Shown: in pieces, positions 1-6,614 of the stretch
How the letters are laid out: every line of letters starts with the position of its first letter
How positions within the stretch are numbered: position 1 is the first letter of the stretch
From: an uncultured Pirellulaceae bacterium
GTDB taxonomy: Bacteria > Planctomycetota > Planctomycetia > Pirellulales > Pirellulaceae
Direction: 5' to 3'
DNA length: 9,371 nucleotides
Assembly: GCA_934278005.1 (NCBI GenBank)
Contig: CAKQWG010000129.1
Span: 1-9,371 of the forward strand
Notes under the pieces: model-generated
Seen by the model: the letters and a program-made list of their open reading frames with translations, nothing else
Told to the model about the DNA's origin: nothing
The model's database searches: none
Position numbers and translations under genes: made by a program

Positions 1-63
1 ATGAACTTTAGCCGATGATCCGCTGTCGCAATGGCTGCTTGCATGATGTTCCTGCATCTCCGC

Positions 64-181
64 CCGCAGTCTGGCGACCGCAGCTACGAACACATCGTCC
101 GCAGTCTGGCGACCGCAGCTACGAATACCTTGCTACTCCGACCGCGGTCTGGCGACCGTAGATACGATCGACCGCAGCTAC
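64..181 (-). repeat. GTAG-headed hairpin repeat array (three units plus a half unit)
   Basis: Read on the minus strand, two identical 24-nt units (64-87, 99-122) and one diverged unit (142-165) each start with GTAG (GTAT in the diverged copy). An 8-nt arm, the loop GCCA and an 8-nt arm follow. Arms CTGCGGTC and GACTGCGG pair over 8 positions with two G-T wobbles. In the diverged unit one wobble becomes a G-C pair, but another pair becomes A-C. A half unit with the GTAG head and left arm only lies at 170-181. Unit starts are 35 to 43 nt apart. The array begins 18 nt beyond the DinB-like stop codon and is in the same orientation as that gene. The layout resembles REP elements with GTAG heads; that naming is inference. 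A 66-codon reading frame through the array (31-231, plus strand) is made of the repeats and is not called as a gene. Confidence 0.75.
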
Positions 182-198
182 GAATACCTGGCGATGGC

Positions 199-684
199 TT
201 AGCCGTAAACGCCAGCACCTTCTACGCCTAGCATTCGCAGATAGACCGACAGAATTGCGCGATGATGCACCGTGTGATTCAGCACCCATGTGCGCAAGCA
301 TTCCCCTTTGCTAAGTGTCATCAGCGTCTGCTCGCCTGCTTTCATCGTCCACAGCTTGGCCATGGTTTCGTCGGAGGCACTGGCAATTGCGGCCCGGGCG
401 GCGGCGACATTTTCGTCGAAAGCTTGCAAAATCTCGGCGGGGTCTCCCAAGCTAGGCGCCTGGTAGGCCGAACCATCGGCGGGAGCCACATCGAAAACGT
501 CTTGTTCGACAATGAACTTCGTCCAGCCGACAATCTCTGCAAGGTGGTTGGCATTCCAGCCGAGCGTATGCAGCTTGTCGTCGGCTCTCCAGTCCAATTT
601 GTCCTCCGGAACCTGCTCCAAAACTTTGCGAGTCAGCGTCATCTCTCGATCCAGTTCGGGGAGCATCAATTCTGCGATCATCAT
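199..684 (-). CDS. DinB-fold (putative metal-dependent) protein
   Basis: 161-residue cytoplasmic protein of the DinB / YfiT-like four-helix-bundle superfamily. Members bind a divalent metal through three histidines; some are thiol transferases, but most are uncharacterised, so no substrate can be named. Visible in the sequence: the first histidine in the NHLAE segment (His48), and an HxxxH pair in the NHTVHH segment (His137, His141). The C-terminus ends in VYG, resembling the usual end of the family. Length matches the typical 150-175 residues. The start is the ATG at 684, because an AGGA lies 8 nt upstream of it; an in-frame codon further upstream (723) lacks such a site, and a second ATG follows directly at 681. 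No signal peptide or membrane segment is seen. A -10-like TAAAAT lies at 740-735 on the minus strand without a good -35. It stands apart from the sugar operon, with a 204-nt gap, and hairpin repeats follow its stop. Confidence 0.85.
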   Translation of the reverse strand: MMIAELMLPELDREMTLTRKVLEQVPEDKLDWRADDKLHTLGWNANHLAEIVGWTKFIVEQDVFDVAPADGSAYQAPSLGDPAEILQAFDENVAAARAAIASASDETMAKLWTMKAGEQTLMTLSKGECLRTWVLNHTVHHRAILSVYLRMLGVEGAGVYG

Positions 685-734
685 GGATTGGGTCCTATGC
701 AGCAGTGTTGGGGAAATACGCATGACGCTCAGAA

Positions 735-740
735 ATTTTA
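735..740 (-). promoter_or_regulatory. Possible -10 element for the DinB-like gene
   Basis: TAAAAT on the minus strand matches the bacterial -10 consensus at five of six positions. It would place a transcription start about 40-45 nt before the ATG at 684. No recognisable -35 hexamer sits 16-18 nt upstream, so this is a weak call. Confidence 0.25.
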
Positions 741-870
741 ACTGATTTTTTCGGCGAGTTGGAGTCCTAGACTGCGGTTATGAGTACGCAGTAGTCGTCC
801 TAAGATCGCAAGTCCATCTGCACAGTTTGTTGAAGTTAGGGAGAACAACACAGCCCAGTCCCTCCAACAC

Positions 871-887
871 TGAAGCATTCCGCTTCA
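871..887 (-). terminator. Hairpin just after the phosphatase stop codon
   Basis: TGAAGC (871-876) and GCTTCA (882-887) form a perfect 6-bp stem with a 5-nt loop. It starts 1 nt after the stop codon of the HAD phosphatase at the end of the ThuA operon. No T-tract follows on the minus strand, so it is not a canonical intrinsic terminator. It may protect the mRNA 3' end or help termination. The rest of the gap (685-888) shows only the weak -10 noted above. Confidence 0.35.
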
Positions 888-888
888 A

Positions 889-1764
889 CTAATTACCTCG
901 GACGGTGTAGTGCCTTAGGCCCGATAAAACTCCGCTGGTCGCGGGTGCAGGCGCGGCAAAGATGCGATCGGTCCACCCAGAGCGAGCGTGCGCGGCATGC
1001 GCGGCGGCCAGCACGGTGGCGTCTGCGTTGGCAACGATGATTGAACGATACCCCGCTGCGAACACCGCCGCGTCGTTACCTGAATCGCCAGCGTACAAAA
1101 TCGCGCGGCGGTCGATCGAGTTCTTAGATGCCCACCAGTTCATGGCGTAAGCTTTGGTGACGCGTTTAGGAAGCAAGTCGATAAGTCCGTCGCCCGTAAA
1201 CGGATCGCGACTGGCGACCATAGTGTAGGGTGCACTGGCATCAGCTAGGTGCCCAGCGACGCGGTCAGCAACGTCGCCAATGACATCGTGTTGAACGTAA
1301 TAACTCAACTTAAACTGCGACTGTTTTTCCGCTTCCTGGGGACGCAAACCGTCGATAGGGCGCAGTTGCTGAGCCAACTGGGCAACTCCGAAATCACCTA
1401 GAATGCTCCGCAAGTGCTCAGCGTATTCATCGACTAACTGATACTCGTCAGTGCTGGCGGTTACTGGCGTGGCGCTGGACATTGGCGACGCTTCGGCCCA
1501 CGCAGAGCCAGGCGTCATGCGGCGATAGATCGATGTGCCCACGTCGCCGATAATCCAGCCTGGCGGAGGCAACTGGGCGCGATCCATGACGGCCAAAATC
1601 GAAGCCAGATGCCGTCCCGTGACGAAGATCAGCTCCATCTGGGCGAGTGTTAGCTGCTCGCGGATTCGAGGTAGATCGTCTGCGTTCTGTGCGTTGCCGT
1701 CGAGCGGTATGAGAGTGCCATCCAGGTCGGTAGCTAGTACTTGAGGTGTCACGCTGTCTTTCAA
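889..1764 (-). CDS. HAD phosphatase, sucrose-phosphate-phosphatase-like
   Basis: 291-residue cytoplasmic haloacid-dehalogenase-fold phosphatase of the sucrose-6-phosphate phosphatase (SPP / S6PP) type. All four HAD motifs are present. Motif I is DLDGT (Asp13 nucleophile, Asp15 acid/base), motif II is VTGR (Thr49), motif III is a lysine in the DLLPKRVTKA segment (probably Lys204), and motif IV is GDSGND (226-231). The cap region carries GDVGTSIY (73-80) and FKLSYYV (151-157), which resemble cyanobacterial SPP. The likely reaction is dephosphorylation of a sugar phosphate, with sucrose-6-phosphate the best guess; glucosyl- or mannosyl-phosphoglycerate are alternatives from related HAD families. 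The start is a TTG (1764) overlapping the stop codon of the upstream ThuA gene as TTGA. A GTG four codons in (1752) is the alternative, and neither has a strong ribosome site, which fits translational coupling. No synthase partner is visible in the window. Confidence 0.85.
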   Translation of the reverse strand: MKDSVTPQVLATDLDGTLIPLDGNAQNADDLPRIREQLTLAQMELIFVTGRHLASILAVMDRAQLPPPGWIIGDVGTSIYRRMTPGSAWAEASPMSSATPVTASTDEYQLVDEYAEHLRSILGDFGVAQLAQQLRPIDGLRPQEAEKQSQFKLSYYVQHDVIGDVADRVAGHLADASAPYTMVASRDPFTGDGLIDLLPKRVTKAYAMNWWASKNSIDRRAILYAGDSGNDAAVFAAGYRSIIVANADATVLAAAHAAHARSGWTDRIFAAPAPATSGVLSGLRHYTVRGN

Positions 1765-2507
1765 GATTTGTCTGCGATGGGCGATAAGGGGTGTGGGACA
1801 TGACGTGCATCGTAGGCATAGTTGCCGCGTTCAGGAGCCTGAGCCCACACCACGGCATTGCAGATGATCCGCTGCACTTGCGGATGGTAATAGATCGGAT
1901 ACGTCTCGTGCCCGGGGCGAAAGTAAAAGATGTTACCTTGTCCGCGTCGGAACGTGCAGGCACTGCGAAATACCTCACCCCCTTCAAACCAACTGATAAG
2001 CAGCAATTCATCCGGCTGCGGGATATCGAAGTGTTCGCCATACATTTCGGCAGCGGGAAGTTCGATGAAATCTCCCTCGATGTCACGCAAGATAGGGTGT
2101 CCGGGCGAAGTGATCCACAGCCGTTCTCGCTCGCCCGCTTCGCGCCAGCGGAGCATGCACCCGGTGCCCATCAGGCGTCGAAAAATCTTCGAACCATGGC
2201 CCGAGTGCAGCACGATTAGTCCCATCCCCTCGAGGACTCGTCGCTGCACGCGATCGACCACCGCATCGCAGACCTTCTCATGTTCAGCGTGCCCCCACCA
2301 CAGCAACACATCGGTCTGATTCAAGCGCTCCGCGGAGAGCCCATGCTCGGGCTCGTCGAGCGTAGCACATGTCAGCTCGGCTGGCCGTGCGAGCCCTGCG
2401 GCCAAGGCATCGCGGAGGGCGATATGGATGCCGTCGGGATAGATCGACCGCACCGCCGGATCGGTGCGTTCGTGGAGAAATTCGTTCCAAATAGTAACGC
2501 GCATCAT
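1761..2507 (-). CDS. ThuA-domain protein (trehalose-utilisation-like)
   Basis: 248-residue protein covering one whole ThuA domain, a class I glutamine-amidotransferase-like fold. Family hallmarks seen: RVTIWNEF at the N-terminus (3-10), DGIHIALRDAL (25-35), DVLLWWGHAEHEKV (66-79), GLIVLHSGHGSKIF (96-109), and GNIFYFRPGHETYPIYYHP (191-209). In rhizobia ThuA acts with the oxidoreductase ThuB in metabolising trehalose and sucrose isomers through 3-keto derivatives. No ThuB-like gene is present here, so the substrate is open. There is no signal peptide, so it is probably cytoplasmic. The start at 2507 is the first of two adjacent ATGs, and no clear Shine-Dalgarno precedes either. TTGTGC and TAAGCT, 17 nt apart, end only 7 nt before the ATG and could give a leaderless transcript, but this is weak. 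It is the first gene of a pair with the HAD phosphatase, sharing 4 nt with it. Confidence 0.88.
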   Translation of the reverse strand: MMRVTIWNEFLHERTDPAVRSIYPDGIHIALRDALAAGLARPAELTCATLDEPEHGLSAERLNQTDVLLWWGHAEHEKVCDAVVDRVQRRVLEGMGLIVLHSGHGSKIFRRLMGTGCMLRWREAGERERLWITSPGHPILRDIEGDFIELPAAEMYGEHFDIPQPDELLLISWFEGGEVFRSACTFRRGQGNIFYFRPGHETYPIYYHPQVQRIICNAVVWAQAPERGNYAYDARHVPHPLSPIADKS

Positions 2508-2547
2508 ACGTTCAAGCTTAGCGTTTTAGCGCGTCCTGCACAAGCGA

Positions 2548-2646
2548 GTGGCGTCAGCTTCTAGCTTGCGAGCCGTGGCGTATGCTTCTAGCTTGCGAGT
2601 GGCGTATGCTTCTAGCTTGCGAGTGGCGTATGCTTCTAGCTTGCGA
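2548..2646 (+). repeat. 24-nt GTGG hairpin repeats, four units, plus orientation
   Basis: Four units start at 2548, 2575, 2599 and 2623; the last three are exactly tandem. Each has GTGG, then arms CGTATGCT and AGCTTGCG around the loop TCT, and ends in A. Unit position 5 pairs with 23 (C-G) and 12 with 16 (T-A), with one T-T mismatch at 9/19 in the three tandem units. The first unit reads CGTCAGCT in its left arm, moving the mismatch to 8/20. The block lies 5' of the ThuA gene, in the opposite orientation to it, and faces the block at 2665-2741. Confidence 0.9.
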
Positions 2647-2664
2647 CAACCTACCTACATCTGA

Positions 2665-2741
2665 AGGCAAGCAGGATGCTTACCCCACGTTGGCAAGCAG
2701 GATGCTTACCTCACATTTGGCAAGCAGGAGGCTTACCCCAC
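2665..2741 (-). repeat. 24-nt GTGG hairpin repeats, three units, minus orientation
   Basis: Read on the minus strand, units at 2741-2718, 2714-2691 and 2688-2665 are the same repeat in a second subtype. The head is GTGG (GTGA in the middle unit), the arms are GGTAAGCA and TGCTTGCC, and the loop is TCC. Here pair 5/23 is G-C and pair 12/16 is A-T, the reverse of the neighbouring block, so the 8-bp stem stays paired. The unit nearest the gene has C at position 12, which breaks the innermost pair. The block starts 8 nt beyond the stop codon of the 178-residue protein gene and runs in that gene's sense. Eighteen nt separate it from the plus-oriented block. Confidence 0.9.
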
Positions 2742-2749
2742 CTGACGCG

Positions 2750-3286
2750 TTAGATCAGCAAGGGGGAGGGAGAGCTGGGGTCTCCGTCGCGGCGTTCCCA
2801 CTCGCGGCGAATCTCGCGTAAGCCGTAGGCGCACATCTCGAACTGCTCGCTCATGCGGGCCAGCAGGGCTGCGGTGGCCGTTGGCTCATCCGTCTCGATC
2901 GAGCTGGCAATTTTATAAGCCCGCTTGCCCTGGGCGCAGTAGTTGACAAATTGGTCGCGTTTGTCGCTCGACTGCATTTCTCGCAGAGCTTCCGGATAGA
3001 CGCCCGTCCAGAACAGGGTGAAATCGCCGATGTGCCGATGCACCTCGCGCCGCGCAGTGCCGACGCGCTGCTCGGCTTCCGAGACCAGGGCTACCACTTC
3101 AGTAACAGGCTGGCCATCGATGCGGCGGACCTTCTGCAAGCTGTCCAGACGCGTGAAACGCACCAGCAGTTCACTGACGTAATCGACCACCTGGGTGTCG
3201 ACCACACCCAGTTGTGAGTGGAACACGAATTCCGTCAAACCGACAAAGAACCGATCGAGTGTTGACTCGGCGTCGCCTGAAGTCAT
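2750..3286 (-). CDS. Conserved-looking helical protein of unknown function
   Basis: 178 residues; I do not recognise the family. The sequence is rich in charged and alkyl residues in heptad-like patterns and looks almost entirely alpha-helical, with no signal peptide or membrane segment, so it is probably cytoplasmic. Notable segments are LDRFFVGLTEFVF (10-22), VVDYVSELLVRFTRLDSLQKV (33-53), HIGDFTLFWTGVYPEALREM (85-104, aromatic-rich), FVNYCAQGKRAYKIAS (113-128), and a C-terminal helix that ends in a Ser/Pro-rich tail. The start is the ATG at 3286, not an in-frame codon at 3319, because AGGAG sits 7 nt upstream of it. A good promoter candidate lies about 45 nt further upstream. The clean start signals support a real gene. 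It is a single gene between two repeat blocks and its context gives no functional hint. Confidence 0.75.
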   Translation of the reverse strand: MTSGDAESTLDRFFVGLTEFVFHSQLGVVDTQVVDYVSELLVRFTRLDSLQKVRRIDGQPVTEVVALVSEAEQRVGTARREVHRHIGDFTLFWTGVYPEALREMQSSDKRDQFVNYCAQGKRAYKIASSIETDEPTATAALLARMSEQFEMCAYGLREIRREWERRDGDPSSPSPLLI

Positions 3287-3330
3287 GGTAGCTCTCCTGG
3301 TAAAAAAGAAACGGACCACAGACTCTCTCT

Positions 3331-3360
3331 ACGTTAGTTCGCTGGCGAATGGGATGTCAA
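3331..3360 (-). promoter_or_regulatory. Candidate sigma-70-type promoter of the helical-protein gene
   Basis: On the minus strand a perfect TTGACA (3360-3355) is followed after 18 nt by TAACGT (3336-3331), which keeps the TA...T positions of the -10 consensus. Transcription would start near 3324, giving a leader of about 40 nt that contains the AGGAG site. The position and the perfect -35 make this the best promoter in the window, although the -10 is only a half match. Confidence 0.45.
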
Positions 3361-3398
3361 GTAAGATTTGCTCTTGTAACTCCATATCTTTTTTTTCG

Positions 3399-3562
3399 TA
3401 CTAGTGTGGCCCGACGCTCCGCATCGGCCTTCCATCTCGTACTAGTGTGGCCCAACGCTCCGCATCGGTCTTCCATCTCGTACTAGTGTGGCCCGACGCT
3501 CCGCGTCGGTCTTCCCTCTCATACTAGTGTGGCCCACCGCTCCGCGTCGGTCTTCGCATTCC
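3399..3562 (+). repeat. 41-bp tandem repeat with GTGG hairpin core, four units
   Basis: Four units of exactly 41 nt start at 3399, 3440, 3481 and 3522. Each opens with TACTAGT and contains a 24-nt core beginning with GTGG (3406, 3447, 3488, 3529). In the third unit the arms CCGACGC and GCGTCGG pair perfectly over 7 bp around the loop TCC. The other units carry one or two mismatches in this stem (three of four in total are imperfect). Outside the array, the 380-nt gap 3287-3666 holds the promoter of the helical-protein gene, a run of T at 3389-3396 and one further hairpin. No gene is supported in it; reading frames crossing the repeats are not credible. Confidence 0.9.
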
Positions 3563-3615
3563 CATTTCTTTTCGACGTTCCCCCATCCCCATTCCCGCAG
3601 TGTCCAACACACCGC

Positions 3616-3634
3616 CATGCACCGGCGTTGCATG
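3616..3634 (-). terminator. Hairpin downstream of the heparinase-like gene
   Basis: CATGCA (3616-3621) and TGCATG (3629-3634) make a perfect 6-bp stem with a 7-nt loop, about 30 nt after the lyase stop codon on the minus strand. There is no T-tract, so a role in termination is only possible, not shown. Confidence 0.25.
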
Positions 3635-3666
3635 TCCGATCCATACAATGCTTACTTGAGAGCAAT

Positions 3667-6402
3667 TCACTCAGGGCTGACGACAAACTCTTGGCTGTCC
3701 GACAGGAAGAACAACGTATTTTGGTGCTGCGAGACAGCCCCTGCAAAAAGCGGTGTGCCATCACCGCTACGGACGCTCCAGGAGCCCGCTGCGAGCCCAG
3801 TCAAGAGGACCTGCCGCTGCCCCGTGCCAGGAAACTGAATCGTAAACGGAGTTTCAATCAGCTCGGTGTCTTTGTTCATCGACACGACGCGGTTAGCGAT
3901 GCCGACTACGAAGCTGGTTTCGCTCTCAACAAATTCCACAGGCAGCGGCGGAGTATCATCTGCGGCCATTTGGAACACGGTCAAAAAGCGGTCGCGTGCG
4001 CGGGCCTGTTTCGGTGAGAACATGATCCGGTGACCCTTTGCTTCCGGATGCGACGTCGGTGGCGGAGTGTATTGAAATCCGAACGAATTGAAGGCGGCTT
4101 CTCCGCTGAGGATCTCGATCGCTCGATCGGCCGCGTGTGGAACCAGCATGTTCACGTGTGTCCTACCCACCAGCTCACCCTGGCGACTACTTAGAACCAC
4201 GCCGGAGTCGGACTGCTGCGGTCGCTGCAGAGTATTGATCTGCCAATACTTTTTAAACTCGGCGTTAGCCGTAGTCATATCATCGGTCAGGATGATCGCC
4301 GCCGGGATGTCGGGCTGCTGTAGATTCAGAAAGCAGAATCCGCGACTGTACTGCTTCATCTTCTTTGAATAGGCACTGGTCAAGTCAACTTTGAAATAGC
4401 TATAGCTTGGTTGTTGAGCCGACGGACCAAAGTCAGCGGACTGAACATTGCCGTAGTGAAACTGCGGATCGCGCTGGGCCTGTGCCGGGGTGCGTGGGTA
4501 GCTCTGGATGTAGCGTGATCCACCATCGTTGGACTCGGTGCTGAGGAACTTCTCAGCCGGGTCGCGAGCGAGCATCATACTGTGAGCAATCGATCGCTTA
4601 TTGAAGTTTTGATCGTACGGGGTTCCATAAAATTTATAGACACCCAAGTCGGCCACCTGCAGTCCCCGGTAATATATTTGCAATGCCCCGGCATCGGCGT
4701 GCTGGTGATTGCCAAAGTGGTAACCCCCTCCTTTGATCTCAGCGACGACATCGTTGCTGTTAAAACCGATGTCCCAACCGGTTCGCGCAATCATCGAACC
4801 CAAGATTGGGCCAAAGTCGATCGTCAGCGGCAGCGAATCGCGGCTTTCGATAGGCTCTAGCTGCGGATCGTTCAGGAGCAGGAACAGTACCGGATTGCTC
4901 GACAGTCCACCTTGTCGTTCGAAATCCGCCTTGAGAATCGGATCGTCGGCATAGGCATACATCAACAACATCGTCAGCGGAGAGCTCCAGTAGGAAAAAC
5001 TGGTGGGTCGAGCCCCCGCGATGCCATCGCCATCGCGGAGCATTTGGCCGCTGGGGAGCCGCATATATTGCCAGTACTTGCCCAGGCCTTGAATGTTATC
5101 GTCAAATGCCTTGTGACCGCTCATGCGATAGAGCAGCCAAGCGGCATGCATTTCCCAACCAAAACGATAAGCTCCGTAGCCCACGCCTTGGTTATGTCGA
5201 GGCGACTGGTACTCGAACTTGCGCATCGGTACCAACTGTTCCAACATGATGTACGAGGTGTACTGAAACGGCTGCGAATCGTCCCCGTACAGGGCGACGC
5301 TCATCGCCAGCAGATCGCGATTGATTTGGGCTTCATTGCCGTGGCCGTTGATGACGCTTTGACCAAATGGAGGCCAACCGCATTCCATATCTGCGGCCAG
5401 ACGCATTAGATGATTGCGTAGGATTGATTTCTCTTCGTCGCTCATCAGATCATAGCACCAGTCGTAGACCAGCGACGAGGTGTAGATCGCTCGACCCATT
5501 TCACGAGTGATGTCTAGAACATTTCCGAACTCGACGTGGGACAGATAGTCCACCGATAGCTCGACAGCTTCGCGGCCCACTGCGGCATCGCCGCTCATCA
5601 GATAGTAGAACGCTTTGGTTTCCGTCGCTTTCTCCAGCGGCTCGTTGAGAGGTACCTCCTCAGCCGGCGAGAAATCAAACACAAAGGGTTGTTTGGCCGC
5701 TGCGGTGAGTTGCTCCCACACCGGTGCATTCTCGCCTTGGCTCAGTCGCTGTTTTACGCTGGGTAGCGATTCCTGCGTGACCCACAGACGCGGCCGGGAA
5801 TTGGGCGGAGTTATCTTCGGCTGGTAGTCCTGAGCCGCTTGGGGCACCGCTGGCGGCGTGTGACTTTTCAGTTCGACGTATCCCAATCGAACGCCGCGCG
5901 GCAACCACAGCTTTAACTGCTGTTCCTGGCCGTTGAGCTGAAACTTACCTGTTTCTTGAAGCGGACGATTCCAGGGCACATAGACGACGCGGCGAGTAGG
6001 TCGGCGGTCGTCAATTTGCAATTTCATAAACAGCGAATCGTACTTTCCGGCTGCTTTGTCCATCAGAGCGGCGCCCTCATCGTCGACCACGGCATAGGTA
6101 TGGATCACATAGGTTCCCGCTGCAGGCGCCTGGAATCGAAACGTTGCGTCCGGTTGGTCACGCTCACCGTCGAGGCTCGCTGCCACTTGTGACTTAAGGG
6201 TGATGCCCTGCTCTCCAGCTAATCGCTCGTCGCTCACGAGCTGTGCCGTATGCGGATTCAGCTCGGCCTGCTCAGCCACCATCCTAAACGGCTTGTTTTT
6301 TACCAAGCCTGTCTGCTGGGCGTTTGCCAGGTTGATCGTGAGAGTTACCGGAAGAAAGCTCCACGCAAACAGCATGGATAATACGATTCTGGAATTGTGC
6401 AT
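3667..6402 (-). CDS. Secreted heparinase II/III-like polysaccharide lyase
   Basis: 911-residue exported protein resembling heparinase II (polysaccharide lyase family 21 type), which cleaves uronic-acid-containing glycosaminoglycans by beta-elimination. The start is the ATG at 6402. The frame stays open to a TTG at 6456, but from 6402 a signal peptide begins directly: a short polar N-terminus, a hydrophobic stretch and a predicted cut after ANA (residue 28). Order: an extra beta-rich domain (about 40-185), an alpha/alpha toroid opening with RPRLWVTQESLPSV (about 203-525), then C-terminal beta-sandwiches. Candidate catalytic residues are His354 in NGHGNE, Tyr409 in GYGAYRFGW and His566 in NHQH. 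Candidate zinc ligands are His568, Asp585 and possibly His607. The spacings His354-Tyr409 (55), His566-His568 (2) and His568-Asp585 (17) equal those in Pedobacter heparinase II as I recall them. The true substrate (heparan, chondroitin or an algal uronan) cannot be read. No sulfatase or transporter lies beside it. Confidence 0.88.
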   Translation of the reverse strand: MHNSRIVLSMLFAWSFLPVTLTINLANAQQTGLVKNKPFRMVAEQAELNPHTAQLVSDERLAGEQGITLKSQVAASLDGERDQPDATFRFQAPAAGTYVIHTYAVVDDEGAALMDKAAGKYDSLFMKLQIDDRRPTRRVVYVPWNRPLQETGKFQLNGQEQQLKLWLPRGVRLGYVELKSHTPPAVPQAAQDYQPKITPPNSRPRLWVTQESLPSVKQRLSQGENAPVWEQLTAAAKQPFVFDFSPAEEVPLNEPLEKATETKAFYYLMSGDAAVGREAVELSVDYLSHVEFGNVLDITREMGRAIYTSSLVYDWCYDLMSDEEKSILRNHLMRLAADMECGWPPFGQSVINGHGNEAQINRDLLAMSVALYGDDSQPFQYTSYIMLEQLVPMRKFEYQSPRHNQGVGYGAYRFGWEMHAAWLLYRMSGHKAFDDNIQGLGKYWQYMRLPSGQMLRDGDGIAGARPTSFSYWSSPLTMLLMYAYADDPILKADFERQGGLSSNPVLFLLLNDPQLEPIESRDSLPLTIDFGPILGSMIARTGWDIGFNSNDVVAEIKGGGYHFGNHQHADAGALQIYYRGLQVADLGVYKFYGTPYDQNFNKRSIAHSMMLARDPAEKFLSTESNDGGSRYIQSYPRTPAQAQRDPQFHYGNVQSADFGPSAQQPSYSYFKVDLTSAYSKKMKQYSRGFCFLNLQQPDIPAAIILTDDMTTANAEFKKYWQINTLQRPQQSDSGVVLSSRQGELVGRTHVNMLVPHAADRAIEILSGEAAFNSFGFQYTPPPTSHPEAKGHRIMFSPKQARARDRFLTVFQMAADDTPPLPVEFVESETSFVVGIANRVVSMNKDTELIETPFTIQFPGTGQRQVLLTGLAAGSWSVRSGDGTPLFAGAVSQHQNTLFFLSDSQEFVVSPE

Positions 6403-6556
6403 AATCTTATTGCTGCGTGAGAGGATAGGCAGCCCAATACGAGGGAAGGAATTCAATCGGGTTCAGGCGGGATAGGGGATTCCAAGTTTAGCAGACACAT
6501 GCCAGGCCGTAAAACGCTCACTGTGCCAGGCTGCTATCGCAATCGCACCCTGAACC

Positions 6557-6614
6557 ATGAGGGCATGAGGGGCAGGCATGAGGGGCAGGCATGAGGGGCA
6601 GGCATCTGTGCCCC
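6557..6614. repeat. 13-bp tandem repeat ending in a hairpin
   Basis: The unit ATGAGGGGCAGGC occurs three times without change (6565-6577, 6578-6590, 6591-6603), preceded by a partial copy (6557-6564). GGGGCA in the last unit (6595-6600) pairs with TGCCCC (6609-6614) across 8 nt. It lies in the 303-nt divergent spacer between the lyase start (6402) and the cytochrome start (6706). Apart from this repeat and the palindrome GTTTAAAC at 6679-6686, I see nothing convincing in that spacer, including no good promoter for either gene. Confidence 0.8.

Noticed and set aside
64..181. CRISPR array
   Set aside because: Spacers between units are only 11 to 19 nt and the units differ; there are no cas genes. 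The same reasoning excludes the arrays at 2548-2741, 3399-3562 and 8761-8832.
31..231. 66-codon plus-strand reading frame at the left edge
   Set aside because: It is built mostly from the GTAG hairpin repeats read in one frame, has no ribosome site and overlaps the end of the DinB-like gene.
262..741. 159-codon plus-strand reading frame
   Set aside because: It lies almost wholly antisense to the DinB-like gene, whose histidine motifs and ribosome site are clear; its protein resembles no family.
1448..2086. 212-codon minus-strand reading frame
   Set aside because: It runs in another frame across the ThuA/HAD gene junction, is rich in Arg and Ser as shadow frames in GC-rich DNA often are, and has no domain.
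2524..2547. A possible fifth, degenerate plus-oriented GTGG unit
   Set aside because: It shares TCCTGC and a final GCGA with the family, but the GTGG head and the stem cannot be aligned without gaps.
2548..2741. Terminal inverted repeats of an insertion sequence
   Set aside because: The inverted blocks are only 18 nt apart and enclose no transposase; no target-site duplication is visible.
3488..4017. Plus-strand reading frames of 116 and 162 codons
   Set aside because: They start inside the 41-bp repeats and continue antisense to the C-terminus of the heparinase-like gene, with no domain or ribosome site.
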